A stretch of 64,000 nt of DNA from Paenibacillus lignilyticus (lineage in GTDB: Bacteria; Bacillota; Bacilli; Paenibacillales; Paenibacillaceae), in NCBI RefSeq assembly GCF_017942085.1, contig NZ_JAGKSP010000010.1, forward strand, positions 62,001 through 126,000, given 5' to 3'. The notes beneath the pieces were generated by a model, which was not told where the DNA came from, did no database searches, and saw nothing but the letters and a program-made list of their open reading frames with translations. How positions within the stretch are numbered: the first letter of the stretch is position 1; each line of letters opens with the position of its first letter. Below are positions 51,338 to 59,897 of this stretch, piece after piece. The position numbers and the translations under genes are program-made.

Positions 51338-52690
51338 ATGGGAGTACATCCTACTAGAAAGCTGCGTCCGTTTGTTTTCGCATTCATGATGTTGACCGTG
51401 GCCGCAGGCTGCAGCGTCAAGAACAATTCGAATTCGAAAGATGCCGTTCTCCTGATCGAGCCGGTGCAAGCGAATACGCCATCGGAGAAGGTAACCCTTA
51501 AGATGATGGAGAGTTTGACGAACCCGCAGCGAACGGGCATTCTGAAAGAACAACTTGCGGCGTTCGAGGCGGAGAATCCGCTGATTCATGTGGAACTGAT
51601 CTCGCCGCCATTCGACCAAGCGGACGAGACGATTCGAACGATGCTCGCTGCCAAACAAGATCTGGACGTGATCGAGGTACGGGATGTTAACATTGCAGAT
51701 TATGTGAGTAAACAGTATATCGATCCCTTGGATACGTACGCGGCGAATTGGAAGGATTTCTCGACCGTGGCGGATATTCCGCTGAATGTGGGCAGCGTGG
51801 AGGGACAGATGTATTTTCTGGCCAATGGCTTGTATGAACGGCAGCTCTACTACCGCAAGGATTGGTTCGACAGTCGGGAGCTGACGCCGCCGACAACGTG
51901 GCAGGAGCTGTATGAGACGGCCGTGAAGCTAACCGATCGCAGCAAGAACCGTTACGGATTCTCCTTCCGCGGCGCGAAGGGAGCCAATTCCATCTTTGAT
52001 ACGATGATCCGGACGTACAACGGCGATCAGATGGATCAGGATGACGGCGCCTTCCGCAAGGACGGCGCGAGTGCGTATTCGTCGCCGGAAGCGGAGCAAG
52101 CATTATCGTTGTTTGCCTTGCTCTATAAGAATGCCTCGCCGGAGGAATCCTTGTATTTTGGTTTTGAAGAGCAGGTTAATGCATTCACCTCGGGTCAGAC
52201 GGCGATGCTGCTTCAAGATTCGGATGTCATCCAGACGCTTCAGGCCAAGATGGCGCCGGGCACTTGGGCTACGGCCCCGATGCCCGCAGGTCCGAGCGGG
52301 AAAGCATTAATTACAGTCGGAGCGGCAGGCTGGGGAATTCCCGCACAATCGCTGCACAAGGAAGAAGCGTGGAAGCTGATTGCATATCTGTCGAGCCCGG
52401 AGCGAAACATCTCCTTCGGCAAACGGTACGGATTGGTGCCGATTCATACGACTGCCGCTGTTGATCCTTTTTTTATGACCGGTCCTTATCAGCCTTTAAT
52501 CGAAATGACCAATGATCCCGATACATATATGTACTATCGGCTGCCGATCCAGTACCCAAGCTACTTGGAATGGGAGAAACGATCCACCAAAGCGGAACAG
52601 CGGATGCTCCTCGGGGAAGCAACGGTGAAGGAAACACTGAAGGCGTGGGACGCCTTTTGGAAAGAACAGAAGGCACTCATGCATCGTTAA
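51338..52690 (+). CDS. Sugar-binding lipoprotein, cotranscribed with the GGDEF-EAL gene
   Basis: 450 residues from the ATG at 51338, 8 bases after AGGAGG. The signal ends in lipobox VAAGC. Solute-binding family 1 features: FEAENPLIHVELISPPF, GQMYFLANGLYERQLYYRKD, TPPTTWQELYETAVKLTD, and GAAGWGIPAQSLHKEEAWKL. No permease follows. The 3-base gap to the upstream GGDEF-EAL gene suggests that the lipoprotein delivers a ligand signal to that sensor, or feeds a distant permease. The sensor link is inference. Confidence 0.85.
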   Translation: MGVHPTRKLRPFVFAFMMLTVAAGCSVKNNSNSKDAVLLIEPVQANTPSEKVTLKMMESLTNPQRTGILKEQLAAFEAENPLIHVELISPPFDQADETIRTMLAAKQDLDVIEVRDVNIADYVSKQYIDPLDTYAANWKDFSTVADIPLNVGSVEGQMYFLANGLYERQLYYRKDWFDSRELTPPTTWQELYETAVKLTDRSKNRYGFSFRGAKGANSIFDTMIRTYNGDQMDQDDGAFRKDGASAYSSPEAEQALSLFALLYKNASPEESLYFGFEEQVNAFTSGQTAMLLQDSDVIQTLQAKMAPGTWATAPMPAGPSGKALITVGAAGWGIPAQSLHKEEAWKLIAYLSSPERNISFGKRYGLVPIHTTAAVDPFFMTGPYQPLIEMTNDPDTYMYYRLPIQYPSYLEWEKRSTKAEQRMLLGEATVKETLKAWDAFWKEQKALMHR

Positions 52691-52740
52691 TAACAGCAGG
52701 TCTGCCATTGGGTGGACTTGCTTTTTTTTACAAAAAAACG

Positions 52741-52770
52741 TTGACAGTTTGTCCCAAGCGGGAGTAGCAT
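52741..52770 (+). promoter_or_regulatory. Sigma-A-type promoter of the GH172-like gene
   Basis: TTGACA (52741-52746) and TAGCAT (52765-52770) are 18 bases apart, about 60 bases before the start. Confidence 0.55.
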
Positions 52771-52786
52771 AGGTGCCATGTTACAA

Positions 52787-52803
52787 CAGTAAACCGTTTT
52801 CAT
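52787..52803. promoter_or_regulatory. cre- or LacI-like site
   Basis: AGTAAACCGTTTTCA has the right half and CG centre of a cre/LacI-family operator and lies just downstream of the promoter, a position suited to repression. Confidence 0.35.
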
Positions 52804-52828
52804 TCTAACGTAGGGAGTGTACAGCGAC

Positions 52829-53914
52829 TTGTATAACTTTAATGGTTTGGATTTGGGAATTGGAAACTTAGCAAGACTGTCGAATGCCGTAACAAGATCG
52901 ATCAGCCCGGAAAACTTTACGGGTGAGCCGGGTAAGGGCGGCATGGCCGCTGAAGGTACAGGTGCAAACTGCGCACGTGACTTGGGTGTAGGCTGGAAAG
53001 TGTCTCCATCGGTGGAGATCGCGGCAGGAGAAACGTTAACGATGGGCGAAATTGCCGGACCCGGCGCGATTCAACATATTTGGCTGACCTGCCATCCAGG
53101 TTCATGGCGCAACTTGATCTTCCGCATTTATTGGGACAATGAAGAAACACCTTCCGTGGAAGTGCCTGTCGGCGATTTCTTCTGCAATGGCTGGCAAGAG
53201 CGCTGCAACGTGAATTCGTTCCCTGTTGCGGTTAATCCGGCCGGCGGCATGAACAGCTACTGGCAAATGCCTTTCCGCGGATCGGCACGGCTCACGATGG
53301 AGAACACGTCGAAATCGGACAAAGCTGTCCTATACTATCAAATCGACTACACCCTTACGGAAGTGCCGGAGGATATGGCGTATTTCCATGCGCAATGGAG
53401 AAGAAGCAATCCGGTCGCTTACAAGGATGTTCATACCCTAATTGACGGCGTTAAAGGTAAAGGCCATTATGTAGGCACTTACCTCGCTTGGCAAGTCAAC
53501 AACACCGGCTGGTGGGGCGAAGGCGAAATCAAGTTCTTCATGGACGGGGACAGCGAGTACCCGACGATCTGCGGAACCGGTACGGAAGATTATTTCGGCG
53601 GCGCTTGGAACTGGGAGCATCCGCAGGGCCAATATGGCGTGTACTCCACGCCGTTCCTCGGGATGCACCAAGTCATTAAGCCGGATGGTCTGTATCGCAG
53701 CCAACAGCGTTTCGGAATGTACCGCTGGCATGTGCAGGATCCAATTCGCTTCGAATCCGAGCTGCGCGTGACGATTCAAGATCTGGGCTGGCGATCCGGC
53801 GGCCGCTACCTGCCTCAGCAAAGCGATATCGCTTCGACGACCTTCTGGTATCAAGCGGAACCGCATGCGCCGTTCCCGACTTTGCCGGGTAATGATGAGC
53901 GGGAAGTTATCTAA
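52829..53914 (+). CDS. DUF2961/GH172-family glycoside hydrolase-like protein
   Basis: 361 residues from the TTG at 52829, 9 bases after GGGAGTG; an upstream GTG at 52817 overlaps that site. Family marks: AAGETLTMGEIAGPGAIQHI with WLT, VPVGDFFCNGW, NPAGGMNSYWQMPF, then GEGEIKFFMDGDSEYPTICG and TGTEDYFGGAWNW, and a C-terminal double-jelly-roll region. GH172 enzymes act on fructofuranosyl or related arabinan linkages. No signal peptide, so cytosolic action on imported oligosaccharide is implied. A fructokinase gene is 2.2 kb downstream. Confidence 0.85.
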   Translation: MYNFNGLDLGIGNLARLSNAVTRSISPENFTGEPGKGGMAAEGTGANCARDLGVGWKVSPSVEIAAGETLTMGEIAGPGAIQHIWLTCHPGSWRNLIFRIYWDNEETPSVEVPVGDFFCNGWQERCNVNSFPVAVNPAGGMNSYWQMPFRGSARLTMENTSKSDKAVLYYQIDYTLTEVPEDMAYFHAQWRRSNPVAYKDVHTLIDGVKGKGHYVGTYLAWQVNNTGWWGEGEIKFFMDGDSEYPTICGTGTEDYFGGAWNWEHPQGQYGVYSTPFLGMHQVIKPDGLYRSQQRFGMYRWHVQDPIRFESELRVTIQDLGWRSGGRYLPQQSDIASTTFWYQAEPHAPFPTLPGNDEREVI

Positions 53915-53933
53915 TTGATGCGTAGCTTAGGTT

Positions 53934-53964
53934 GAAGCCGGCTCAAGATGAGTCGGCTTCTTTT
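53934..53964 (+). terminator. Rho-independent terminator
   Basis: GAAGCCGGCTCA and TGAGTCGGCTTC pair with one mismatch around a 3-base loop, then T4. Confidence 0.85.
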
Positions 53965-54015
53965 CTGTGCTATGATAATGACAACCTAAACATTGGAAAA
54001 GCAGGTGGTACCCCT

Positions 54016-55305
54016 ATGCCTTCGCGTAAGTTCGCCGGGTTATGGAAATGGATCGCACTAACAGCTGTCTATGCGGTCTTGATGGCTGTATATGTCTGGT
54101 TTACATCGCCGAATAATGTACCGGCTGCCTATGTCGGAACCGCTGGCGATCCGGCGACATTCTTCAGCGCGGAACAATTGAAAGACAGCGCAGTGTTAAA
54201 CGCGATGCGCAATTGGATTTTCTTCATCAGCGGACCATGGGAATGGCTCATTTATTTGTTTCTGCTCTTCGGCGGTCTTGCTCGGTATTGGCGGGATGCA
54301 CTGGAGCGCCGCGGGCTGCCGCTTATTGTGCGTTTTCCGCTCTTCGTGCTGCTTGTTGACGCGGCTTCGTTTCTGCTTTATTTGCCGCTTCGCGTGCTGG
54401 GCTACAGCTTGTCGAAGTCGTACGGCATTACGACGCAGCCCGTGCCGGGGTGGATCCGGGATAAGCTGGTTGCTTTCGGCGTCGGCTATGCGACGCTGCT
54501 TGCCGTCTCTGCGGTTGCGTTCTGGATTCTCTCCCGCAAGGGCAGATGGTGGCTGAAGCTGTGGCTGATCTCGGTGCCGTTCACGGTGTTTATGATGTAC
54601 GTGCAGCCGGTCGTCATTGATCCGCTGTACAACCATTTTACCGAGCTGTCTGATCCGCAGCTGGAGAAACGGATACTGGAGCTCGCTGCCAAAGCAGATA
54701 TCCCGGCTGATCGCGTATATGAGGCGGATATGTCCACCAAGACAAACGCGATAAACGCGTATGTGACCGGAATCGGCTCCTCGCTGCGGATCGTACTCTG
54801 GGACACGACGCTCAAGCAGCTGACCGAGCAGGAGATTCTGCTCATTATGGCGCATGAGATGGGCCACTATGTGATGCACCACTTGGAGTGGAGCGCGCTC
54901 GGTGCCGTCGGTTCGTCGCTTGTGGTTATCGTAGTGGGCGGCTGGGTATATACATGGAGCATTCGCCGTTACGGGGAGCGTTTCGGCATTCGCAGCCGCT
55001 CCGATATGACGGCATTGCCGCTCTTGCTGCTGATTATCGCGGTGTTGTCCTTCGCTTCGCTGCCGATTAGCAATTTCGTGTCGCGGGGGGCGGAATCCGC
55101 AGCCGATGCGTATGCGATGGATTTGCTCGGCAGCGCGGACGGATCGGTCTCGATGCAGCAGAAGACCGCGGTTATTACGCTGAGCGATATTAACCCGCCG
55201 CTGCTGGTGCACTGGTTCCGGGATACGCATCCGAGCGACCTGGAGCGGATTGCCGCGGCTATGAAATTCGAACGCGAGCATAAAGGGGAAGGCACGCATG
55301 AGTAA
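54016..55305 (+). CDS. M48-family membrane metalloprotease (Ste24/HtpX-like)
   Basis: 429 residues from ATG 54016, 7 bases after AGGTGG; an earlier ATG at 53932 overlaps the terminator. Multiple membrane segments flank the zinc site IMAHEMGHYVMHH (HExxH near residue 278), and the third ligand Glu is in RGAESAADAYAMD near 360. An extracellular loop with PLYNHFTEL precedes YEADMSTKTNAINAYVTGIG, a family hallmark. The layout matches CAAX/Ste24-type proteases involved in membrane protein turnover. The next gene overlaps its end by 8 bases. Confidence 0.9.
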   Translation: MPSRKFAGLWKWIALTAVYAVLMAVYVWFTSPNNVPAAYVGTAGDPATFFSAEQLKDSAVLNAMRNWIFFISGPWEWLIYLFLLFGGLARYWRDALERRGLPLIVRFPLFVLLVDAASFLLYLPLRVLGYSLSKSYGITTQPVPGWIRDKLVAFGVGYATLLAVSAVAFWILSRKGRWWLKLWLISVPFTVFMMYVQPVVIDPLYNHFTELSDPQLEKRILELAAKADIPADRVYEADMSTKTNAINAYVTGIGSSLRIVLWDTTLKQLTEQEILLIMAHEMGHYVMHHLEWSALGAVGSSLVVIVVGGWVYTWSIRRYGERFGIRSRSDMTALPLLLLIIAVLSFASLPISNFVSRGAESAADAYAMDLLGSADGSVSMQQKTAVITLSDINPPLLVHWFRDTHPSDLERIAAAMKFEREHKGEGTHE

Positions 55306-56038
55306 TCCTCCTGTTGCAAAAGGAGAGATCTCGCTTTATTTGCTTAGCGGTCTGGCGACTGCGCCGCAATTCATGGAGAGCTTTCGCGCGGCGCTGCATG
55401 CTATACTGACTCGAGAAGGCTACGAGGTAGGTGCTTCACAGCTGCTCTTCCCGTATGGGGATTGGAGCCGTAACGTTATTCCCCAGCTCTGGGAGATCGG
55501 GCGTGATATGCGGCTTAGCCCTCGGAGGGCTTCGCGCTCTATCGGCGGGAGGCGAGTCGTCGCCGACATTCAGGCCGGCCGACTTCGCCGCGGGCAGCAT
55601 GGTGGCCGGACGATTCTGATCGGCCACAGCGGCGGCGGCGTTGCCGCCGTGCAAGCGGCGAAGCTTCTGCTTGAGCAGGAGGGCGGTGCGCCGAGCCCGG
55701 TTGTGATGATTGGCTCGCCGAGATGCCGCATTGCCGAAGAGCTGCGGCAGTCGGTGCTGTTTGTTCACGCCACCGCGGAGTCGGAGTCGGCCAGCGATCG
55801 AGCGGTGGATACGATCAGCCGGCTGGGCTCCTTCGGCGGTTGGGCTCGCGGGCAGCGCGGCTTCCTGCCGGTATGGCAGCCGGGTAAGCATGGGCCGGCC
55901 GGAGCATGCGGCGTTCCGATTATCGGTAAACATGCGGATTACTTTCGAGAGCACGCCCCGTATACGAATCGGATGGGCTTGTCGAACCAGTGGCTGACGC
56001 TTCAGGCGGTATGGGGCTGGCTTAGCGGAATGATCTAG
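55298..56038 (+). CDS. Alpha/beta-hydrolase-like protein of unknown substrate
   Basis: 246 residues; AAGGGGAAGG precedes the ATG, which lies inside the protease gene. A nucleophile elbow ILIGHSGGGVAAVQAA is near residue 108, after a strand-like start SLYLLSGLATAPQF. The later part has PVVMIGSPRCRIAEEL, and a His candidate occurs in IGKHADYF near 210. A basic insert rich in Arg (residues 75-100) is unusual. Translationally coupled with the protease. Substrate unknown. Confidence 0.7.
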   Translation: MSNPPVAKGEISLYLLSGLATAPQFMESFRAALHAILTREGYEVGASQLLFPYGDWSRNVIPQLWEIGRDMRLSPRRASRSIGGRRVVADIQAGRLRRGQHGGRTILIGHSGGGVAAVQAAKLLLEQEGGAPSPVVMIGSPRCRIAEELRQSVLFVHATAESESASDRAVDTISRLGSFGGWARGQRGFLPVWQPGKHGPAGACGVPIIGKHADYFREHAPYTNRMGLSNQWLTLQAVWGWLSGMI

Positions 56039-56130
56039 AACAAAGTCTTGCTGTTCTTTGGTAATTTTGCTATTTTGCATAATAGACAAACTAATTATGG
56101 TGATACAACGACTGGGAGGAACTGGGGATC

Positions 56131-57009
56131 ATGCTTATTGGAGCGGTGGAAGCCGGCGGCACGAAATTTGTTTGCGGGATCGGTAATGAGAAAGGCGAAA
56201 TTCTGGATCGGGTAAGCTTCCCGACCGAACAGCCGGAGAAGACGCTGGCGAACGTAATCGCGTATTTCCGCGAGAAAGAAGTAGAAGCAATCGGGATCGG
56301 CTCGTTCGGCCCGATTAACATTGATCCGGCCAGCCCGTTATACGGCTATGTGACGACAACGCCGAAGCCGGGCTGGGGCAACTATCCGTTCCTGCCGGAG
56401 CTGCGCAAAGTGTTCGACGTTCCGTTTGGCTGGGATACCGATGTAAACGCAGCTGCACTGGGTGAAGCCACTTGGGGCGCGGCTGCGGGACTGGACAGCT
56501 GCCTTTATTACACGATCGGTACCGGCGTCGGTGTCGGCGTCTATGCGGAAGGCAAGCTCGTGCACGGTTTGGTTCATCCGGAAGGCGGACATGTGCTCAC
56601 GCGTCGTCATCCGGCGGATACGTACGAAGGCTTCTGCCCGTATCATGGCGATTGCTTGGAAGGGATGGCCGCGGGTCCCGCGCTTGAGGGCCGATGGAAA
56701 GTGAAGGGCAGCGAGCTTGCGCCGGAGCACCCGGCTTGGGCGATGGAGGCTTTCTATATCGGACAGGCCGTGTCGAGCGCGGTCCTGCTCATGTCGCCGA
56801 AGCGCGTTATTCTGGGCGGCGGCGTTATGCACCAGGAGCATCTCTTCCCGCTGATCCGAGAAGAGGTACGCAAGAACCTGAACGGTTACGTCAGCGCGGA
56901 AGCCTTACTTGGCGGCATCGACGAGTACATCGTGCCACCGGGCCTTGGCGACAATGCCGGCTTGAGCGGCGCGTTGGCGCTTGGCCTGCGTGCGCTGGGC
57001 GCGAAATAA
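56131..57009 (+). CDS. ROK-family fructokinase
   Basis: 292 residues; GGGAGG precedes the ATG. ROK features: ATP-binding GAVEAGGTKFVCG at the N-terminus, GIGSFGPI near 55, WDTDVNAAALGEA with the catalytic Asp near 100, TIGTGVGVGV, and the zinc-binding GGHVLTRRH...CPYHGDCLEGMA near 155-185. The combination and length match the Bacillus-type fructokinase (ScrK/GmuE/YdhR-like). It phosphorylates fructose to fructose 6-phosphate. Transcribed alone between terminators. Confidence 0.92.
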   Translation: MLIGAVEAGGTKFVCGIGNEKGEILDRVSFPTEQPEKTLANVIAYFREKEVEAIGIGSFGPINIDPASPLYGYVTTTPKPGWGNYPFLPELRKVFDVPFGWDTDVNAAALGEATWGAAAGLDSCLYYTIGTGVGVGVYAEGKLVHGLVHPEGGHVLTRRHPADTYEGFCPYHGDCLEGMAAGPALEGRWKVKGSELAPEHPAWAMEAFYIGQAVSSAVLLMSPKRVILGGGVMHQEHLFPLIREEVRKNLNGYVSAEALLGGIDEYIVPPGLGDNAGLSGALALGLRALGAK

Positions 57010-57012
57010 AAT

Positions 57013-57059
57013 AAAGCTGCTCCAAAAGTGGTTTAGACGACTTTTGGAGCAGCTTTTGT
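57013..57059 (+). terminator. Rho-independent terminator
   Basis: AAAGCTGCTCCAAAAGT and its exact complement form a 17-bp stem around a 10-base loop, followed by TTGTTTTG. Confidence 0.92.
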
Positions 57060-57104
57060 TTTGTGTGGAAGAGTGACGCCTCTTAGCACAAGTGGCTTCT
57101 AGTG

Positions 57105-57300
57105 GAAATGCTGCATGAAATGCAACATTTCGCTTCTCCCAAGGATAAAAACGACCAAATGTTGCACGAATAGCAACATCTCAGTGCAGATTGGCGCGCA
57201 GGAGGCTGTATGAGGCGAAAATGTTGTAAAAAACGCAGCATTTCCTCCACGGGACCCACTTATCCCAAGAAATGTTGCACAAAAGGCAGTATTTTATATA
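57105..57300. repeat. Degenerate hairpin array, four units, 51-bp spacing
   Basis: AAATGYTG boxes at 57106, 57157, 57219 and 57270 are 51, 62 and 51 bases apart; each is followed by a reverse-complement-like GCARCATTT or GCAGTATTT word, so each unit forms its own small hairpin (for example GAAATGCTGCA...TGCAACATTTC at 57105-57131). CCTCC/TTCTCCC and TATCCCAAG/CTCCCAAGG words recur between boxes. No T run or coding frame accompanies it. It lies in the 510-base gap 57010-57519. Confidence 0.7.
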
Positions 57301-57359
57301 GCTGCCGCTTGGCCAACTTGAGCGTGGGATGGGCTTGCGGCGTGCAGCTTGCTTAGGGC

Positions 57360-57508
57360 TCATGGCTGCTGCTCGGTCAGCGAGCGCACATAGCGCAGCG
57401 CGGTGCCGGAGAGCTCTTCCCACTGATCGGCGTGGTCCGGCGGGACCTGAATCCAGCCCTTCATCGCTTTGCCGGGGGACGGCTCGAATGCTGCTCATAG
57501 TGCGGCAT
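57360..57508 (-). pseudogene. Frameshifted remnant of a TfoX/Sxy-like N-terminal-domain gene
   Basis: An ATG at 57508 has an excellent AGGAGGAACGAGT upstream, but its frame stops after 15 codons. The frame shifted by one (57494 down to the stop at 57360) encodes AAFEPSPGKAMKGWIQVPPD and a helix ending ALRYVRSLTEQQ, which resembles the C-terminal part of the small TfoX N-terminal-domain family. The central beta-sheet of that family (about 60 residues) is missing. A C5 run near the switch point is a plausible frameshift site. It lies 12 bases after the rhamnosidase stop. Confidence 0.5.
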
Positions 57509-57519
57509 ACTCGTTCCTC

Positions 57520-59889
57520 CTACTCCTCGCGGACAAGCGGTTTCCCGCTGAAATTGCGGACTTCAATCGTAAGCTGAGGCGGTGCCGTGATGCGATAACG
57601 AAGCTCGCCGTCCTCGATGCGCCATTCCAGTTCAACAAGCCCTTCCGGCGTCGGCAGCTTTCCGCTGCACCATTGCAGCGACGTGTCCGTGAAGGCGACC
57701 GACAGCTTGTTCTGCTTCAGATCGAGCGACTCGATGCCAAGCGCATCGCGGTACAGACTGCGTACGACATGGGAGGCGAAGCCGTGGTTGCAGCTGGCCG
57801 TCGTCCGGTTATGCTCCCAGAGCGTCCCGGTTTGCTCCGCCATGCGGCCGAAGAACGCCTTAATCTCCTCCAGCAGCTGTGTGGTGGCACCTAGCTGCGA
57901 TAACAGCTCCATGCGCAAATAATAACCGATAAACGCATTGGCAGGATGAATCTCGCTGATATCCGCGATTGTCGGCTCATCCGCGCCGCGGCTCGGGCTG
58001 AAATCGTGAACAAGACTCGCGTACCACTCGCGCTGTTCTTCAGGATCCGCGATCCCGAAAAAGGCTGCGTAGTATTGGCACACTTCGGTGCGGTTGTCGG
58101 TCATTTCGATTTCGCCGTCCGCATTCTCAATCGCTTGGTCAATGAAGAACTCCCCGTCGAACGAGAATTCTCGGATGACTTGTTTGAGTGCAGCGCCTTG
58201 CGCGAGATAGTCCGAGTTCGTATATAATCTTCCTGCCGCTTCTAAAGCCCCGGCATAGAGCATGTTGGAAGGGAAATTAATGCCGCTGACAAAGCTGTTT
58301 GCCTTCGACCATTCGATGAACACCCAGCTCTCCAAGTTCTCCAGCAGCCCAAACTCATTATGGAAGCCTTCAAAATAACGCAGCAGCGCATCCACTCTCG
58401 GCTGCAGCGAACGGATTAGCGATTCATCTCCGCCGCGGAAGCGGTATTCCTCCAGCTGGATAATGAACCACAGCGCCCAGTTCGGAATGAACTCGCCGCT
58501 GTTATGGTCCGCGGGATAGCACATGGGCAGCATGCCCTCCGGAAGATGAGCGAAGTGCTCCGGCAGCGCGAAATTTTCAAGGAAGTTGTGCTCAATGACG
58601 GACTGTCCGGTCAAATCGGCTTCCACGCGAGCGGTGAAGAAGCTGTCGCACAACCAGCCCGCACGTTCACGCGAAGGGCAGTCCATGAAGAGATCAACGG
58701 CATTCTGGCGGAACGACTCGCGCGCGGCTTCAAAGATCTTACCCAGCGCCTCATCGGAGCTGCCGAACGCAGCACGATCCGCATCCGGATTCGCGTATTC
58801 CCGCAAGGAGCAGCCGGAGAGAAGGCAGTCACCTTCAAGAACGATGATTTTCATATATTTCAGCGTATACGGTTCAATCGATTCAAACGCATAAGCGCCG
58901 GGCTCGCAAGTCAGATAGATGACATTCGAGCATTCCAGCCGCAGATGGTCGACATCCCCCTCCGTGAGAATCTCATCGAATGTAATCGCAATGCGCGAGG
59001 CACGCGCACAAGAGAATTGAATGCCGATAAACCCGGATAGATTGCGGTCAAAAGCAAAAATCGCTGTTTCGTGTGCGCCAAACGCAAGCGGTTTTCCTTC
59101 ATACGCCTCTGCTGCGATTTCGCTCCGCATGCTCGTCACCAACTCGCCCAGCTCATCGGTAGGCAGGAGCGCAAGCTCGCCAAGCTCGAAACCTTTGAAC
59201 AACGGGCCAATTCCGGTCAACGCGCGGTCCCGCCAAGGGGTACCGGCATTTGAGCGTTTCGCAACCGTTCCGGAGGCAGCAATTGCAGCCGGAGCTTTGA
59301 CCGCAAAGTCCGAATAACTTACCCGCCGCGGCAGAAGCCGTTTCTCTTCCACGGCACTCCAAGCCGATGGGGAAGCGGGGAGCGATTGTGCATTCGTGCG
59401 CCACTCATGAACATGCGCATTCAACCGATACGCTTCGATAAAAGCACGCTGGAAGCTGTACCGCTGCACCTTCTGCACGCGTTCCGGAAGCACGAACACG
59501 TCGAAGCCTCGCGCCGGATCGCCTGTTGCTGCTGCGACAACGCCATCAATCTCAACTTCTGCCTGGACAAAAGAAGGCTGGTCAAGCGTATAGAAACTGT
59601 TCACATTGTAGCCGGCTGCTTCAATGACGACGATGTTCGTGCCTTCCCGCACAACATGCGATGAGAGCTCCCATTCATCGACGCGGTAATAGCCATGCGG
59701 TCCTGCCGCCGGGCCATGCCCGCAGAAATGTCCATTCACATAAACGCGATATCGGCAGGAAGCCGTCACTCTCACAATCCGGCGTTCAGCCCCGGGAGCA
59801 GTCCCTTGAAACGAAGCTCTGAAGCCGCCGGCAATATTCATTTCTTTCTCTAGCCCTTCGGGCCAAATGGGCCGTGCATATTGAAACAT
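57520..59889 (-). CDS. GH78-family alpha-L-rhamnosidase-like glycosidase
   Basis: 789 residues, no signal peptide. The N-terminal beta domains carry CRYRVYVNGHFCGHGPA, like the lectin-like domain of rhamnosidases. The alpha/alpha-barrel starts near residue 385 with the catalytic segment DCPSRERAGWLCDS near 400 (Asp, Arg, Glu, Trp, Asp retained). GTLWEHNRTTASCNHGFASH near 685 holds the second catalytic Glu and the SxNH motif. A C-terminal beta domain follows. It would release L-rhamnose from imported oligosaccharide in the cytosol. Cotranscribed after the LacI gene with an 8-base gap; GGAGG is 10 bases before the ATG. Confidence 0.87.
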   Translation of the reverse strand: MFQYARPIWPEGLEKEMNIAGGFRASFQGTAPGAERRIVRVTASCRYRVYVNGHFCGHGPAAGPHGYYRVDEWELSSHVVREGTNIVVIEAAGYNVNSFYTLDQPSFVQAEVEIDGVVAAATGDPARGFDVFVLPERVQKVQRYSFQRAFIEAYRLNAHVHEWRTNAQSLPASPSAWSAVEEKRLLPRRVSYSDFAVKAPAAIAASGTVAKRSNAGTPWRDRALTGIGPLFKGFELGELALLPTDELGELVTSMRSEIAAEAYEGKPLAFGAHETAIFAFDRNLSGFIGIQFSCARASRIAITFDEILTEGDVDHLRLECSNVIYLTCEPGAYAFESIEPYTLKYMKIIVLEGDCLLSGCSLREYANPDADRAAFGSSDEALGKIFEAARESFRQNAVDLFMDCPSRERAGWLCDSFFTARVEADLTGQSVIEHNFLENFALPEHFAHLPEGMLPMCYPADHNSGEFIPNWALWFIIQLEEYRFRGGDESLIRSLQPRVDALLRYFEGFHNEFGLLENLESWVFIEWSKANSFVSGINFPSNMLYAGALEAAGRLYTNSDYLAQGAALKQVIREFSFDGEFFIDQAIENADGEIEMTDNRTEVCQYYAAFFGIADPEEQREWYASLVHDFSPSRGADEPTIADISEIHPANAFIGYYLRMELLSQLGATTQLLEEIKAFFGRMAEQTGTLWEHNRTTASCNHGFASHVVRSLYRDALGIESLDLKQNKLSVAFTDTSLQWCSGKLPTPEGLVELEWRIEDGELRYRITAPPQLTIEVRNFSGKPLVREE

Positions 59890-59897
59890 AACGTTTC

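Noticed and set aside
54196..55299. 367-residue minus-strand frame opposite the M48 protease
   Set aside because: Gln/Arg/His-rich composition and full overlap with a gene carrying a complete HExxH zinc site.
57181..57498. 105-residue minus-strand frame
   Set aside because: It is the third frame across the TfoX-like remnant and the hairpin array; composition is Arg/Ala-rich and matches no protein pattern.
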